Source: Acidobacteriota bacterium (GTDB taxonomy: Bacteria; Acidobacteriota; Terriglobia; Bryobacterales; Bryobacteraceae). Taken from it: a stretch of DNA of 64,000 nucleotides. Position 1 is the stretch's first letter, and every line of letters starts with the position of its first letter. The DNA lies in assembly GCA_018268715.1 (NCBI GenBank), contig JAFDVZ010000011.1, positions 62,001 through 126,000 of the forward strand, read 5' to 3'. Positions 46,036 through 54,671 of the stretch are shown here, in pieces. Below the pieces are notes generated by a model. That model did not search any database, was not told the origin of the DNA, and was given only the letters and a program-made list of their open reading frames with translations. Made by a program: the position numbers and the translations under genes.

Positions 46036-47525
46036 CACCAGGCGCCGGAACGGAAGGGCGACGCCGGCAACCCGTCGGCGTTGTACAGCGTGGCGTCGGG
46101 ATTGTCGGCCCACGCATATCGCACATACACGGGCGTCGCGACGGCCGGGTTCGACGTCACCACCGTAGCTCCGTCGATCCGCGCCGAAGCCTCCACGAAC
46201 TTCCCGTCCGCGCCGGCCACTTCAAATCCCTTGAGCGAATCCCCGTGAACGGTCAACCCTCCCCCGACGTGATTGAACCACACCCGCATCGCGCCACCCT
46301 CCGGCGTCGCCTGCCGGAACAGCGGCCCGGACCATTCGAGCTTCTCACCCGCCAGGGCCCGGGCGGCCAAGGCCAGGCGCTTGCCCACATCCTGCTTGTT
46401 CTTGGGATGTATGTCGGTCGGATTGCCGATGTCGATGGTCACCGCCATGCCGGTGTTCCTCAACGCGAGGGTCTGTAGCTGGGCTTCCCGGAGTTCGGGC
46501 CATTTCGACGTGGGGCCGGTCTTGAAGTTGGCTAGTTGCACGAACAGGAACGGGAAATCGCCGACGCCCCAGGCCCGCCGCCAGTCCTCGATCATCGCGC
46601 CGAACAGCCGCGCATAGAGCGGCGACCGCTCGCGAGAGGCGTTGCTTTCGCCCTGATACCAGATGGCGCCGCGGATCGGATACGGCGTAAGCGGCGCGAT
46701 CATGGCGTTGAACAGCGACGACGGAGCCCACTCGCCGCCATCGTTGGCCTGCCAGGGCCGTCCGGGCGGCGTGCGTCCCTCGGCCTTGGCCGCCGCCACG
46801 GCCTGCTCCCATTTCGCCAGTTGCGCCTCTCTGCGGGTCCGCACCGCCGTCAGGACCTCGGTCATCTTCGACCATTCGGCGAACACCGGCATCAGCGCCG
46901 CGTCGGCCGATAGCGCCTTCAGACTGGTCCAGGAGTCGGCCGGAGTCCCACCCCAGGACGTATCGATCAGTCCCACCGGGACGCCGTTGCGCTGATGCAG
47001 GTCGCGGCCGAAAAAGTAGGCCACCGCCGAGAAATCCGACACCGTTTCGGGCGAACAGGCGCGCCACGGATGCTTCAGGTCGGCGTCGTCGATGGGGTGG
47101 TCGGCTACGGAATTCCGTACGTGCATCAGCCGGATCTTCGGGAAGTTCGCCGCCGCGATTTCGGCTCCGCCGTTCACCGCCTCCTTCACCGCGAACTCCA
47201 TGTTCGACTGTCCCGAGGCCACCCACACGTCGCCCACCAGCACATCCCGCAGCCGGACCGTATTGGCGCCCTTCACCTCCAGCTCGTACGGGCCGCCGGC
47301 CTCCGAGGGGCCCAGGTAGAGGCTCCATCTCCCGATGTCATCCGCGGTGGTGGAAGCGGTCGCTTGCCGGAACGCGACCGTGACGTTCTCTCCCGGCGCG
47401 GCGTGTCCCCAAATGTGGATGGGAAGCCCCCGCTGAAGAACCATATGATCTCCCAGCACGGCGGGAAGCCGGACATCGGCCATCGATAAGGAGGCCGTCA
47501 GCAGAACCAGCGATAGAATGCGCAT
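46035..47525 (-). CDS. Sialate O-acetylesterase-family SGNH hydrolase, exported
   Basis: A 496-residue enzyme with a Sec leader (MRILSLVLLTASLSMADV), an N-terminal Ig-like region (DVRLPAVLGDHMVLQRG) and an SGNH domain: catalytic Ser107 in GQSNM, IWYQGES block, and the Asp-x-x-His pair in TDIHPKNKQDVG. The family removes O-acetyl groups from sialic acids, but in plant-polymer degraders it also deacetylates xylan and pectin. The CE15 gene upstream makes the hemicellulose role more likely here. TATCAT lies 8 nt before the ATG. Confidence 0.9.
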   Translation of the reverse strand: MRILSLVLLTASLSMADVRLPAVLGDHMVLQRGLPIHIWGHAAPGENVTVAFRQATASTTADDIGRWSLYLGPSEAGGPYELEVKGANTVRLRDVLVGDVWVASGQSNMEFAVKEAVNGGAEIAAANFPKIRLMHVRNSVADHPIDDADLKHPWRACSPETVSDFSAVAYFFGRDLHQRNGVPVGLIDTSWGGTPADSWTSLKALSADAALMPVFAEWSKMTEVLTAVRTRREAQLAKWEQAVAAAKAEGRTPPGRPWQANDGGEWAPSSLFNAMIAPLTPYPIRGAIWYQGESNASRERSPLYARLFGAMIEDWRRAWGVGDFPFLFVQLANFKTGPTSKWPELREAQLQTLALRNTGMAVTIDIGNPTDIHPKNKQDVGKRLALAARALAGEKLEWSGPLFRQATPEGGAMRVWFNHVGGGLTVHGDSLKGFEVAGADGKFVEASARIDGATVVTSNPAVATPVYVRYAWADNPDATLYNADGLPASPFRSGAW

Positions 47526-47533
47526 TCAGACGG

Positions 47534-47539
47534 ATGATA
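47534..47539 (-). promoter_or_regulatory. Candidate -10 element of the SGNH esterase gene
   Basis: Minus-strand TATCAT ends 8 nt before ATG 47525 in the 92-bp gap behind the CE15 gene; no ribosome-binding site is seen. Confidence 0.4.
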
Positions 47540-47617
47540 CACCCGTCAGAACGTCGCCGGCAGGGTCGGGGAACCGCTGTTTTCGCACACGAGAACCGCG
47601 GTCGCCAACTTGAAAAT

Positions 47618-48898
47618 CTAGCGCGCCAGATGCATCTTGAGGAACCGCAGGTACTCGTCCCAATCCGAGGGGAGCGCACCGTGTCCGCCCTCGTGTTCGA
47701 AGTATCCGAGGGTGTGATAGACCCCCGTTCCCGGCGCTGGCATCTGGTCTGTTTCAAGGCCCTGGCGGCCCAATAGCCGGTAAACGGGACCGGCGGCGAC
47801 CGCTGCCAGAAACTCTCCCTTGGGATCCGACCAGAAGTCCTTGTCGCCGGTCTGCAACAGCAGCGGGCGGGGCGCGATCAGCGCCACCAGGAGGTTGGCG
47901 TCCACCGGAAGGCGCTCGACGCGTTCGCCATACTTTCCGTAGTTGGCGCAGAACTGGTAGGTAAAGCGCGACGGGGCGGTGAGGTGGGCCACGGTCTCTC
48001 CATAGTTGCGCCGGCTGAGCGCCGCGCCGCCTTCGCCGGAACAACTGGCGACGACCAGGGCGAAGCGCGTATCGCGAGCGCCGGCCCACATCACCGTCTT
48101 GCCCAGGCGCGAGACGCCGTGGAGGGCGACTCGCCGGGCGTCCACATCCTTATCGGTCTCCAGGTAATCCATTGCGCGGCTGAGCCCCCAGGCCCAGGCG
48201 GCGATGGCGCCCCATTCATCGGCGGCCGGCGCGGTTTGGCCGGGCCTCAGGAACGCGGCGCGAACGCCGAGCGGCAACCCACCCTCGAAGTCGGGATCGA
48301 CGTCGCCGTAGTACATGGTCGCGAAGCCGAAGCCCGCGTCGAGAAGGCGCGCCACGTCGATACGGCCAAAGCGGCGTCCTTGCACGGCGGGGATCTTCTT
48401 CTTGCCAGGGCCCCACACCTCGCCGCATTTCACCTCGGGGTCGTCGGCCACGTTGCAGTTGGCCGTGAAGCTGAGGTTCAGCAGCAACGGAGCCGGCTTT
48501 GCGCCGCGCGGCGTGTAGATGAGCAGATCCGCCTTTATGGAGCCGGCCAGCCGGAGCGTCACCTGCTTGCGCAACGCCTTGCCGCCAAAAGCGGGCGAGC
48601 CTTTATCGAACACATCGAAACCGAAGCTGGACGGGCGTTGCGGGCTGCGTCCGAACTGGTTCTCCTCAAACAGGCGTACGATTTCCGGCCTCCGTTGCTT
48701 TGCCCAGGCGCGGGCGTCGCGCACACGCTTTCCGTTGAGAAGAATCAACGGATCGGGAAGCGTGTAGGCGCCTACCTTTGCTTCGTCGTAGTTCACCGGG
48801 ATGCCGGCCACCTCGGCCGGCGGCGCCGCTGGCTGCTGTTGCGCCGCGGCGTAAGCGCACATCGAGATCACCATGGTCAGCGCGCACACGAATGGCAT
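47618..48898 (-). CDS. CE15-family glucuronoyl esterase-like protein, exported
   Basis: A 426-residue protein from ATG 48898 with a Sec leader (MPFVCALTMVISMCAYAAAQ). The CE15 nucleophile motif is GVSRLGK (Ser263; the usual GCSRxGK has Cys where this has Val), followed by VVASCSGEGGAALSRRNYGE with the oxyanion/acid region and, near the end, the His of HEGGHGALPSDWDEY. These enzymes split ester bonds between lignin alcohols and glucuronoyl groups of xylan. The Val replacement removes the family disulfide. TAGGAT lies 7 nt before the ATG. Confidence 0.88.
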   Translation of the reverse strand: MPFVCALTMVISMCAYAAAQQQPAAPPAEVAGIPVNYDEAKVGAYTLPDPLILLNGKRVRDARAWAKQRRPEIVRLFEENQFGRSPQRPSSFGFDVFDKGSPAFGGKALRKQVTLRLAGSIKADLLIYTPRGAKPAPLLLNLSFTANCNVADDPEVKCGEVWGPGKKKIPAVQGRRFGRIDVARLLDAGFGFATMYYGDVDPDFEGGLPLGVRAAFLRPGQTAPAADEWGAIAAWAWGLSRAMDYLETDKDVDARRVALHGVSRLGKTVMWAGARDTRFALVVASCSGEGGAALSRRNYGETVAHLTAPSRFTYQFCANYGKYGERVERLPVDANLLVALIAPRPLLLQTGDKDFWSDPKGEFLAAVAAGPVYRLLGRQGLETDQMPAPGTGVYHTLGYFEHEGGHGALPSDWDEYLRFLKMHLAR

Positions 48899-48905
48899 GT
48901 GGAAT

Positions 48906-48911
48906 ATCCTA
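48906..48911 (-). promoter_or_regulatory. Candidate -10 element of the CE15 gene
   Basis: Minus-strand TAGGAT ends 7 nt before ATG 48898; the TonB-receptor gene ends 82 nt upstream. Leaderless initiation would fit. Confidence 0.35.
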
Positions 48912-48979
48912 TCTCGGGAAAGCGGCGGGCGGAGGGAAATAGGGGCGGCGGCCGTTTGACCGCCGCCCGTCATCAATTG

Positions 48980-51900
48980 CTAGAAGACGTACTTCAAGGC
49001 GCACTGCATCTGCCGCATGTTGATGCGGGTGCCGGTGATGGTGCCGAACGAGGCGGAACTATTCGCGTTGGAGTTCGGAGTGCCCCACACCGGGTGGTTC
49101 GCGGCGTTGAAGGCCTCCCATCGGAACTCGATCCGGTGACCTTCGTGAATCTGGAAGTCCTTGTGCGTGGAGAAGTCCCAGGTGAACATACCGGGACCCA
49201 CGATGGACTCCCGTCCTGCGTTGCCAAGAGTGCCGGCCGGCTGCAAGGCGAAAGCCGCGATGTTGAACCACTGAGCAGGCGAGGGGTTGGAGACGTAGGG
49301 GCTGAGGCCGGTGGCGTTGGGACGGTCAAAGGCGCTGCCCGTACCGGAACGGTCTGTGCCGCCGATGGTGGGCGTGAGCGGGAATCCGCTTTGCACCATC
49401 AGAATGGACCCGATCTGCCATCCGCCGATGATGGCGTTCAGCACCGGGTTCTTCACGTCCATCGCACGCCCGCGCCCGACCGGGATGTCCCACAGGCCCG
49501 ACGTGATGAAGCGATGACGGGTGTCGAAGGCGGAAACGCCGCGCTCGCACTCCACGCAATAGCTGTTCTGCGGGAACAGCGTGTCGCCGTCCTGCACGCG
49601 GATGCCGCTAGCGTCGTCGATGGACTTCGCCCAGGTGTAGGAGGCGAGCAGCGTCAGGCCCTTGGTGTACCGCTTGGTGACCTTCAAGCTCATGGAGTTG
49701 TAGTTGGCGTTGGCGCCGTTATCCACCAACTGGATGCGGCCGAAGTTCGGGTAGGGAGCGCGGCTGTTCACCGAACCCACCGTGCCGGGCAACGATTCGT
49801 TCACCGCGCGCAGCGATTCCAGATGATGGCTGACCGAGCCGAGGTAGCCCGCCTCCACCACCACCGAGTCCGTCAGCTCGCGCTGGACGTTGAACAGATA
49901 CATCATGGCGTACGGCGTACGCCGCTCGTACTTGTTGGCGAAAGCGTACGGCGTGGCGACCTGAGCGTTGGCGCCCGCGAAGCCGGCAAGGGCGCTGCTC
50001 CACGTCAGGTTCGGGAAGTCCGGATCGGTGGGATTGAAGCGCACGCGTCCCGATAGGTTGCGCGACATGTCGAAACGCGGGTTGCCGGTGTCCTGGTTGT
50101 AGAGGATGCCGTAGCCGGTGCGGACCACCCACTTGTTGTTGGGCGTGTAGGCGATGCCCAGGCGCGGGGCGAAGTCGTTGTTGTCGCGCGCCACCAGGCG
50201 GTTCCCCAGACGGCCGTCCCACAGCACGTTGATGTTGGGCCAGCGGATGGAGACGCCGCTATAGGGATCGGTTCCCGAGCCCTGACGGATGAAGGAGGGA
50301 TAGCGGCTCTTGTCGGCCACCTGCGGCGTGCTGTCCATGTAGGGGATGTAGACGGAGAACAGTTTCCCGGTCTGATCCTCCCACGGCGGCGTGTTCTCAT
50401 AGCGCAGGCCGAGCGACAGCGTCAACTTCGGGGTGACCTTCCAGGTGTCGTCGAAATAGAGCGAGAAGCTGGTGGAGCGGAACTGCGCGCTGGCGATGGA
50501 GACCGCCGCTTCGGCCTGATACAACTGGCCCAGCAGGAAGCCCGCGAAGGAGTCGCCGCCGGTCTTGGTCTGCGGGTTTTGGGTGGCGGAGAGGTCGAAG
50601 GTCCACTGGCCGCGGGCGAACTGATTGCCCACCTGGTTGAACTGCTCACGCCGGATCTCGCCGCCAAAGCGGAAGGTGTGCTTGCCGTGGGTCCAGGACG
50701 TGTTGTTCAGAAATTGCAGCGAGTTATTCTTGTTTTCGTACGGGCCTTCGGTGTCGTCGCCGATGCTTGAGTAGTTGATCAGCGTGACGTTCGGAATGCC
50801 CCACACCACCGGGTCGCCCGGGTTCAGGCCGGGGATGCCCAACTCCTTCACGACGTTGCGGGTGAAGGCCAGATTGCGGCCGATGGAGTTGTAGAAACGC
50901 GTGTAGCCGAAGCGGGTCTCCGTAACAACGGCCGGAGACAGGACGCGCGTGTTCGAGCCGACGTACTGTTCCACGTTGGTGAGAATCTTCGTGCCGTCCA
51001 GATGGAGGCCTTCACTCAACTGGTTCTCGTCGCCCCAACTGTAGCGGCCGAACCAGGACGATTTGTCCGATTCGACGAAGTCCATGCGCAGGACGAACTG
51101 GTCTTTGTTAATGGGGCGTCCCTGCGATTCCTGGAAGTTGTTGGAGAGCCTGGAAGTGGTAAGGTTCGACGCCGGGTAGAACTCGAGCAGCTTGAGCGAA
51201 ATCGGGTCGAAGCGGGCCTTGGGGATGATCTGTCCGGGGAACGCGCTGGCCGTGACGACGCCGTTGGCCTTGGCGCGCGTCGCGGGGTCGTAGATGGTGT
51301 TCGCGACGGCGGTGAAGTCGCCGCCTTGCATGGCCAGGGTCGGCACGGTGTAGACCGACTGCACCGAACGGCGTTGGCGGAAGGACTCGTAGTTGCCCAT
51401 GAAGAAGAGCTTGTCGTGGCCGTTGAACACCTTCGGGATCCACACCGGTCCGCCGAAGGTGAACCCGTACTGGTTCCACTTGAAGGGATCCTTGGGTGGG
51501 CGGGCGGTGGTGAAGGCGTAGTTCTTGGCGTCCAGTTTGTCGTTGCGCAGGAACTCGAAGGCCGTGCCGTGGAACTGATTGCCGCCGGAGCGGGTGAGCA
51601 CGTTGATCTGGGTGGCTTCGCGACCGAACTCAGCCGGATACACGCCGGTCTGGATCTTGTATTCCTGGATGGCGTCGATGGACGGCAGGATGACGTAGGT
51701 GTTGAAGTTCGGGTCGGTGTTCTCCACGCCGTCGAGCGTGAAGTGGTTGAACATGGTGCGCTGTCCGGCGACGGCGATGGACTGGCTGGCGCGGTCGCCG
51801 CCCTGTCGCGATCCGGCCTGTCCGGCCGAGGGCGATGCGGTGGTGACGTTGGGCGACAGCGAGACCAACTGCAGGTAGTTGCGGCCGTTTAGTGGGAGTT

Positions 51901-52321
51901 CAACGATGCGCTTGTTCTCGATGACGGTGCCGACAGTGGAGTTCTCGGTCTGCAGTTGGGCGGCCGAGGCGAGCACTTCGATGGATTCACTGACCTGTCC
52001 GACGGTGAGGCTGAAGTCGAGTCGGACGGTCTGTTGCACCTGAACCTGCACGTTATTACTTGTGGCGCTCTTGAAGCCTGGTTTCTCGACTTTAACGTGA
52101 TAAACTCCGGGCGCGAGGGAAGGAAAATCGTACAGTCCCGCGTCATTGCTGACTGCGTTGCGCACGGCGTTGGTGGCGGTGTTGGTGACGGTGATGCTGG
52201 CGCCAGAGATAGCGGCGCCGGTTGAGTCAGTGACTTGTCCAGTGAAGGCGCCGAAGGTCTGGGCCATGACCGGCGTAATAAGCGCGAGTAACAGTAAACA
52301 GCGTAGTTGCTTCTTCAACAT
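48980..52321 (-). CDS. TonB-dependent receptor with carboxypeptidase-regulatory N-domain (Oar-like)
   Basis: A 1113-residue outer-membrane receptor from ATG 52321 with a Sec leader (MLKKQLRCLLLLALITPVMAQ). Residues about 25-105 are a CarboxypepD_reg-like domain (FTGQVTDSTGAAISGAS), then a plug (LPLNGRNYLQLVSLSPNV and RNDKLDAKNYAF) and a long beta-barrel ending in an aromatic residue (QMQCALKYVF). Such Oar-like receptors are expanded in Acidobacteria and are thought to take up oligosaccharides or siderophores. No SusD-like lipoprotein follows; the downstream CE15 and SGNH esterases suggest uptake of hemicellulose fragments. Earlier in-frame ATG at 52381 adds a non-leader-like stretch. Confidence 0.93.
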   Translation of the reverse strand: MLKKQLRCLLLLALITPVMAQTFGAFTGQVTDSTGAAISGASITVTNTATNAVRNAVSNDAGLYDFPSLAPGVYHVKVEKPGFKSATSNNVQVQVQQTVRLDFSLTVGQVSESIEVLASAAQLQTENSTVGTVIENKRIVELPLNGRNYLQLVSLSPNVTTASPSAGQAGSRQGGDRASQSIAVAGQRTMFNHFTLDGVENTDPNFNTYVILPSIDAIQEYKIQTGVYPAEFGREATQINVLTRSGGNQFHGTAFEFLRNDKLDAKNYAFTTARPPKDPFKWNQYGFTFGGPVWIPKVFNGHDKLFFMGNYESFRQRRSVQSVYTVPTLAMQGGDFTAVANTIYDPATRAKANGVVTASAFPGQIIPKARFDPISLKLLEFYPASNLTTSRLSNNFQESQGRPINKDQFVLRMDFVESDKSSWFGRYSWGDENQLSEGLHLDGTKILTNVEQYVGSNTRVLSPAVVTETRFGYTRFYNSIGRNLAFTRNVVKELGIPGLNPGDPVVWGIPNVTLINYSSIGDDTEGPYENKNNSLQFLNNTSWTHGKHTFRFGGEIRREQFNQVGNQFARGQWTFDLSATQNPQTKTGGDSFAGFLLGQLYQAEAAVSIASAQFRSTSFSLYFDDTWKVTPKLTLSLGLRYENTPPWEDQTGKLFSVYIPYMDSTPQVADKSRYPSFIRQGSGTDPYSGVSIRWPNINVLWDGRLGNRLVARDNNDFAPRLGIAYTPNNKWVVRTGYGILYNQDTGNPRFDMSRNLSGRVRFNPTDPDFPNLTWSSALAGFAGANAQVATPYAFANKYERRTPYAMMYLFNVQRELTDSVVVEAGYLGSVSHHLESLRAVNESLPGTVGSVNSRAPYPNFGRIQLVDNGANANYNSMSLKVTKRYTKGLTLLASYTWAKSIDDASGIRVQDGDTLFPQNSYCVECERGVSAFDTRHRFITSGLWDIPVGRGRAMDVKNPVLNAIIGGWQIGSILMVQSGFPLTPTIGGTDRSGTGSAFDRPNATGLSPYVSNPSPAQWFNIAAFALQPAGTLGNAGRESIVGPGMFTWDFSTHKDFQIHEGHRIEFRWEAFNAANHPVWGTPNSNANSSASFGTITGTRINMRQMQCALKYVF

Positions 52322-52445
52322 TGAATGCCCCCGTTCCTGCGGTCCTCGTGGACGCATTGGATCGATGTTAAATCGATTCATCGCCGTGGCGCTAGCGTTT
52401 TCCGAGATGTTTTGGAACGAATCGACCCGCGTCCGATAATTCTTC

Positions 52446-52466
52446 CGGCCAGTAAGATCCTGGCCG
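52446..52466. promoter_or_regulatory. CGGCCAG-N7-CTGGCCG inverted repeat upstream of the TonB-receptor gene
   Basis: Perfect 7-bp arms with a 7-nt AT-richer loop, about 125-145 nt upstream of the receptor ATG; candidate operator or leader hairpin. Confidence 0.35.
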
Positions 52467-52482
52467 ATTGGTCGCGTGTGTG

Positions 52483-52507
52483 AGTTAGCCTGAATTTAAC
52501 GCTAACT
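52483..52507. promoter_or_regulatory. AGTTAGC-N11-GCTAACT inverted repeat upstream of the TonB-receptor gene
   Basis: Perfect 7-bp arms and an 11-nt AT-rich spacer, 162-186 nt before the receptor start; arm spacing suits a dimeric helix-turn-helix regulator. Confidence 0.35.
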
Positions 52508-52701
52508 TCGGCTTGAGATAGCTTTGACGGAGTTATCCGGGCGCGTCTGGTCGGTAACGACGTAAACATAGAGAACAGGGATAACTTACCGATCTCGCCC
52601 GGGCGACTGACCCGGCGGGAGCCGGACGCGCTAGCGCGGCGCTTCGCATCCCCGCCAGCCAGGACCCGTGAACGCGTGCTGTACGATGGGCATAGCGCAT
52701 C

Positions 52702-53838
52702 GTGAACCCAGCATCGCCACATCCCGCGCCAGGCGGCCTGAAGCTGTTCTGGGCGCGCGTCACCGACGGCGTCGCGCTCAACGACCTGTGGGGCCAGTTC
52801 CGCGCCGAAGCCCGTTCGAGCTACGAGCTCTACTCGAACGAGGTCGACTGGACGCGCCAGACCGGGGAATCCCGCGGGCGTCGCTTCCTGCGCGTGGCGA
52901 GCAGCCTGTTCTGGGCCATGCTCATGAAGCTTTCGCCGGGACGCCGACTGCTGTTCCTGCTCGGCATGGTGCTGCTCGCCGCGCCCGGCTTCCGGATTCA
53001 AAGCGCCAACTGGGTCTTCGAAACGCCGAACCTGTCCATCCTGGGCGGAGCGGCGCTGGTCGCCCTGCTCGCCCTCGAACTGGCGGATCGCGTCGTCATG
53101 AAGCGCGACCTCGAAATCGCCCGCGAGATCCAGAGTTGGCTGATGCCGAGCGCTCCGCCGTCGTTGCCCGGCGCAGAAATCGCCTTCGCCACCCGGCCCG
53201 CCAACACCGTGGCCGGCGATTACTACGACGCCTTCTTCCGCAACACCGAGGACGGCCAACGGCTGCTTCTGGTGGTGGCCGACGTCGCCGGCAAAAGCAT
53301 CCCGGCCGCCATGCTGATGGCCACCATGCAGGCCAGCCTGCGGACGCTCGCCGCCATGCCCGGCCCCCTACTGGAAGTCGCCGAACGGCTGAACCGCTAC
53401 GCCTGCGCGCAAAATCCCAGCGGACGCCGGTTCACCACCGCGTTTCTGGCCGAGTACGAGCCCGCCCTGGGACGCATCACCTACGTCAACGCCGGCCACA
53501 ACTTCCCGGTGCTGCGCCGGGCCTCGGGGGCCGTGGAGCGCCTGGAGGTGGGCGGCATCCCGCTCGGAATCCTCCAGCAGACAAGCTATGAAATCGGCGA
53601 GGCCACGCTCGGCGCCGGCGATCTGCTGATCGTGTTCACCGACGGTCTGGTGGAAGCCGAAAACGAACGCAAGGACGAGTACGGCGAGCCCCGCATGCTG
53701 TCGCTCATCGCCGGAATGGGCGGAGCGAGCGCCGCCGAAGCGCTCCGCCGCATGCTCCTGTCGGTGGAAGCCTTCGCCGGACACACCCGCCAGCACGACG
53801 ACATCACGTTCCTGCTATTGCGCAAGACCTCGGCCTAA
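52702..53838 (+). CDS. PP2C-type serine phosphatase (SpoIIE/RsbU-like) with membrane anchor
   Basis: A 378-residue protein starting GTG 52702. Two TM helices (about residues 80-98 and 108-126) lead to a short coiled helix (VMKRDLEIAREIQSWLMP), the linker typical of RsbU-like phosphatases, then the PP2C-SpoIIE domain with metal-binding Asp in VAGDYYDAF, VADVAGKSIPAAMLM, and C-terminal FTDGLVEAEN and HDDITFLLLR. It probably dephosphorylates an anti-sigma-factor antagonist in a partner-switching pathway; none is nearby. Its stop overlaps that of the convergent metallo-hydrolase. Confidence 0.92.
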   Translation: MNPASPHPAPGGLKLFWARVTDGVALNDLWGQFRAEARSSYELYSNEVDWTRQTGESRGRRFLRVASSLFWAMLMKLSPGRRLLFLLGMVLLAAPGFRIQSANWVFETPNLSILGGAALVALLALELADRVVMKRDLEIAREIQSWLMPSAPPSLPGAEIAFATRPANTVAGDYYDAFFRNTEDGQRLLLVVADVAGKSIPAAMLMATMQASLRTLAAMPGPLLEVAERLNRYACAQNPSGRRFTTAFLAEYEPALGRITYVNAGHNFPVLRRASGAVERLEVGGIPLGILQQTSYEIGEATLGAGDLLIVFTDGLVEAENERKDEYGEPRMLSLIAGMGGASAAEALRRMLLSVEAFAGHTRQHDDITFLLLRKTSA

Positions 53839-54641
53839 TTCCCCGCCGCCAGCCGGGCCCGGAAGATCTTCTCCTGATCGCCCAAATACCGCCCGAACTC
53901 CGCCGGATTCACGAAAGGATTCGCGCCGTCCTTCATCCGCGCCACCTTGGCACGCATGCCGAACTGCTCCCCATGCGGCGCAAGGAAGATGTCGCAGCGC
54001 AACCCGTGCAGCGTGCGATAGGCGCGCTCGTAATCCTGCACGATCTCCGGATACGCGCGGTTGTGCGCCAGGCCCTGCGGATGGTTGATGGTCAGGCTGC
54101 TGACGATCAGCACGGAGTAGCTGTTCGCGCCCTCGGTCACCGGGAAGGTCCAGGTGGTGGCGCCTTTGGTGTGCCCCGGCGTCAGGTGCGCCGTCAAGGT
54201 CGCGCCGCCCAACTTCACCACGTCCCCATCCTTCAGCACGCGGTCGACGGGGCAGGGCTTCCACCCCGGCTCCCCTTTGCGGACCACGACGTCGTCGCCC
54301 GCCATCACCATTACCTTGGCCGCGGTCAGATCCTTCACCAGGCGCGTGCCCGCCGCATGATCGGCGTGCGCGTGGCTGGTCAGCAGGATCTTCACATCGC
54401 GAAACTGGAAGCCCAGCTTCTCCACCGCCGCCCGGATCAGCGGGACGTCCCGCTCATAGCTCGCGTTGATCAGGATGTGCCCTTCCGCCGTCGTAATCAG
54501 GTAGGAGGCGAGCCCGTCAGTTCCCACATAGTACAAATTGCCCGCGATGCGGAACGGCGGAAACGCCTGATGCCAATCGCCGGGATCCTGGCCGGCCAAG
54601 CCCAGCGTCAGCATCAGCAGGAGCGGAAGATGGCGAAACAT
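53835..54641 (-). CDS. Subclass B3-like metallo-beta-lactamase-fold hydrolase, exported
   Basis: A 268-residue periplasmic protein with a Sec leader (LPLLLMLTLGLAGQ). The zinc motif is HAHADH at residues 90-95; further ligands are the His of LTPGHTKGATTW and the His of APHGEQFG, the pattern of subclass B3 (no Cys ligand). A Ser is present in the VSSLT position common in B3. True B3 enzymes open penicillins, cephalosporins and carbapenems; soil Acidobacteria carry many such chromosomal genes, so activity is likely but unproven. TATAAT just 6 nt before the ATG implies a leaderless transcript. Confidence 0.87.
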   Translation of the reverse strand: MFRHLPLLLMLTLGLAGQDPGDWHQAFPPFRIAGNLYYVGTDGLASYLITTAEGHILINASYERDVPLIRAAVEKLGFQFRDVKILLTSHAHADHAAGTRLVKDLTAAKVMVMAGDDVVVRKGEPGWKPCPVDRVLKDGDVVKLGGATLTAHLTPGHTKGATTWTFPVTEGANSYSVLIVSSLTINHPQGLAHNRAYPEIVQDYERAYRTLHGLRCDIFLAPHGEQFGMRAKVARMKDGANPFVNPAEFGRYLGDQEKIFRARLAAGN

Positions 54642-54647
54642 CGGCCG

Positions 54648-54653
54648 ATTATA
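54648..54653 (-). promoter_or_regulatory. Candidate -10 element of the B3-like gene, leaderless
   Basis: Perfect TATAAT on the minus strand ending 6 nt before ATG 54641; transcription would begin at or next to the A of the start codon. Confidence 0.65.
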
Positions 54654-54671
54654 GCGCGCCGGCCGACCCGC

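Larger units (their letters stand above)
52322..52701. other. 380-bp divergent intergenic region with several inverted repeats
   Basis: No gene is recognised. Near the receptor start lie two ATCGAT copies five bases apart (52361-52377). Farther are CGGCCAG-N7-CTGGCCG (52446-52466), AGTTAGC-N11-GCTAACT (52483-52507) and the palindrome CGCGCTAGCGCG (52627-52638). TACGAT at 52682-52687, 14 nt before the PP2C start, is a weak -10 candidate. The two stem-loops could be operators or leader structures for the receptor gene; neither has a T-run. Confidence 0.5.
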
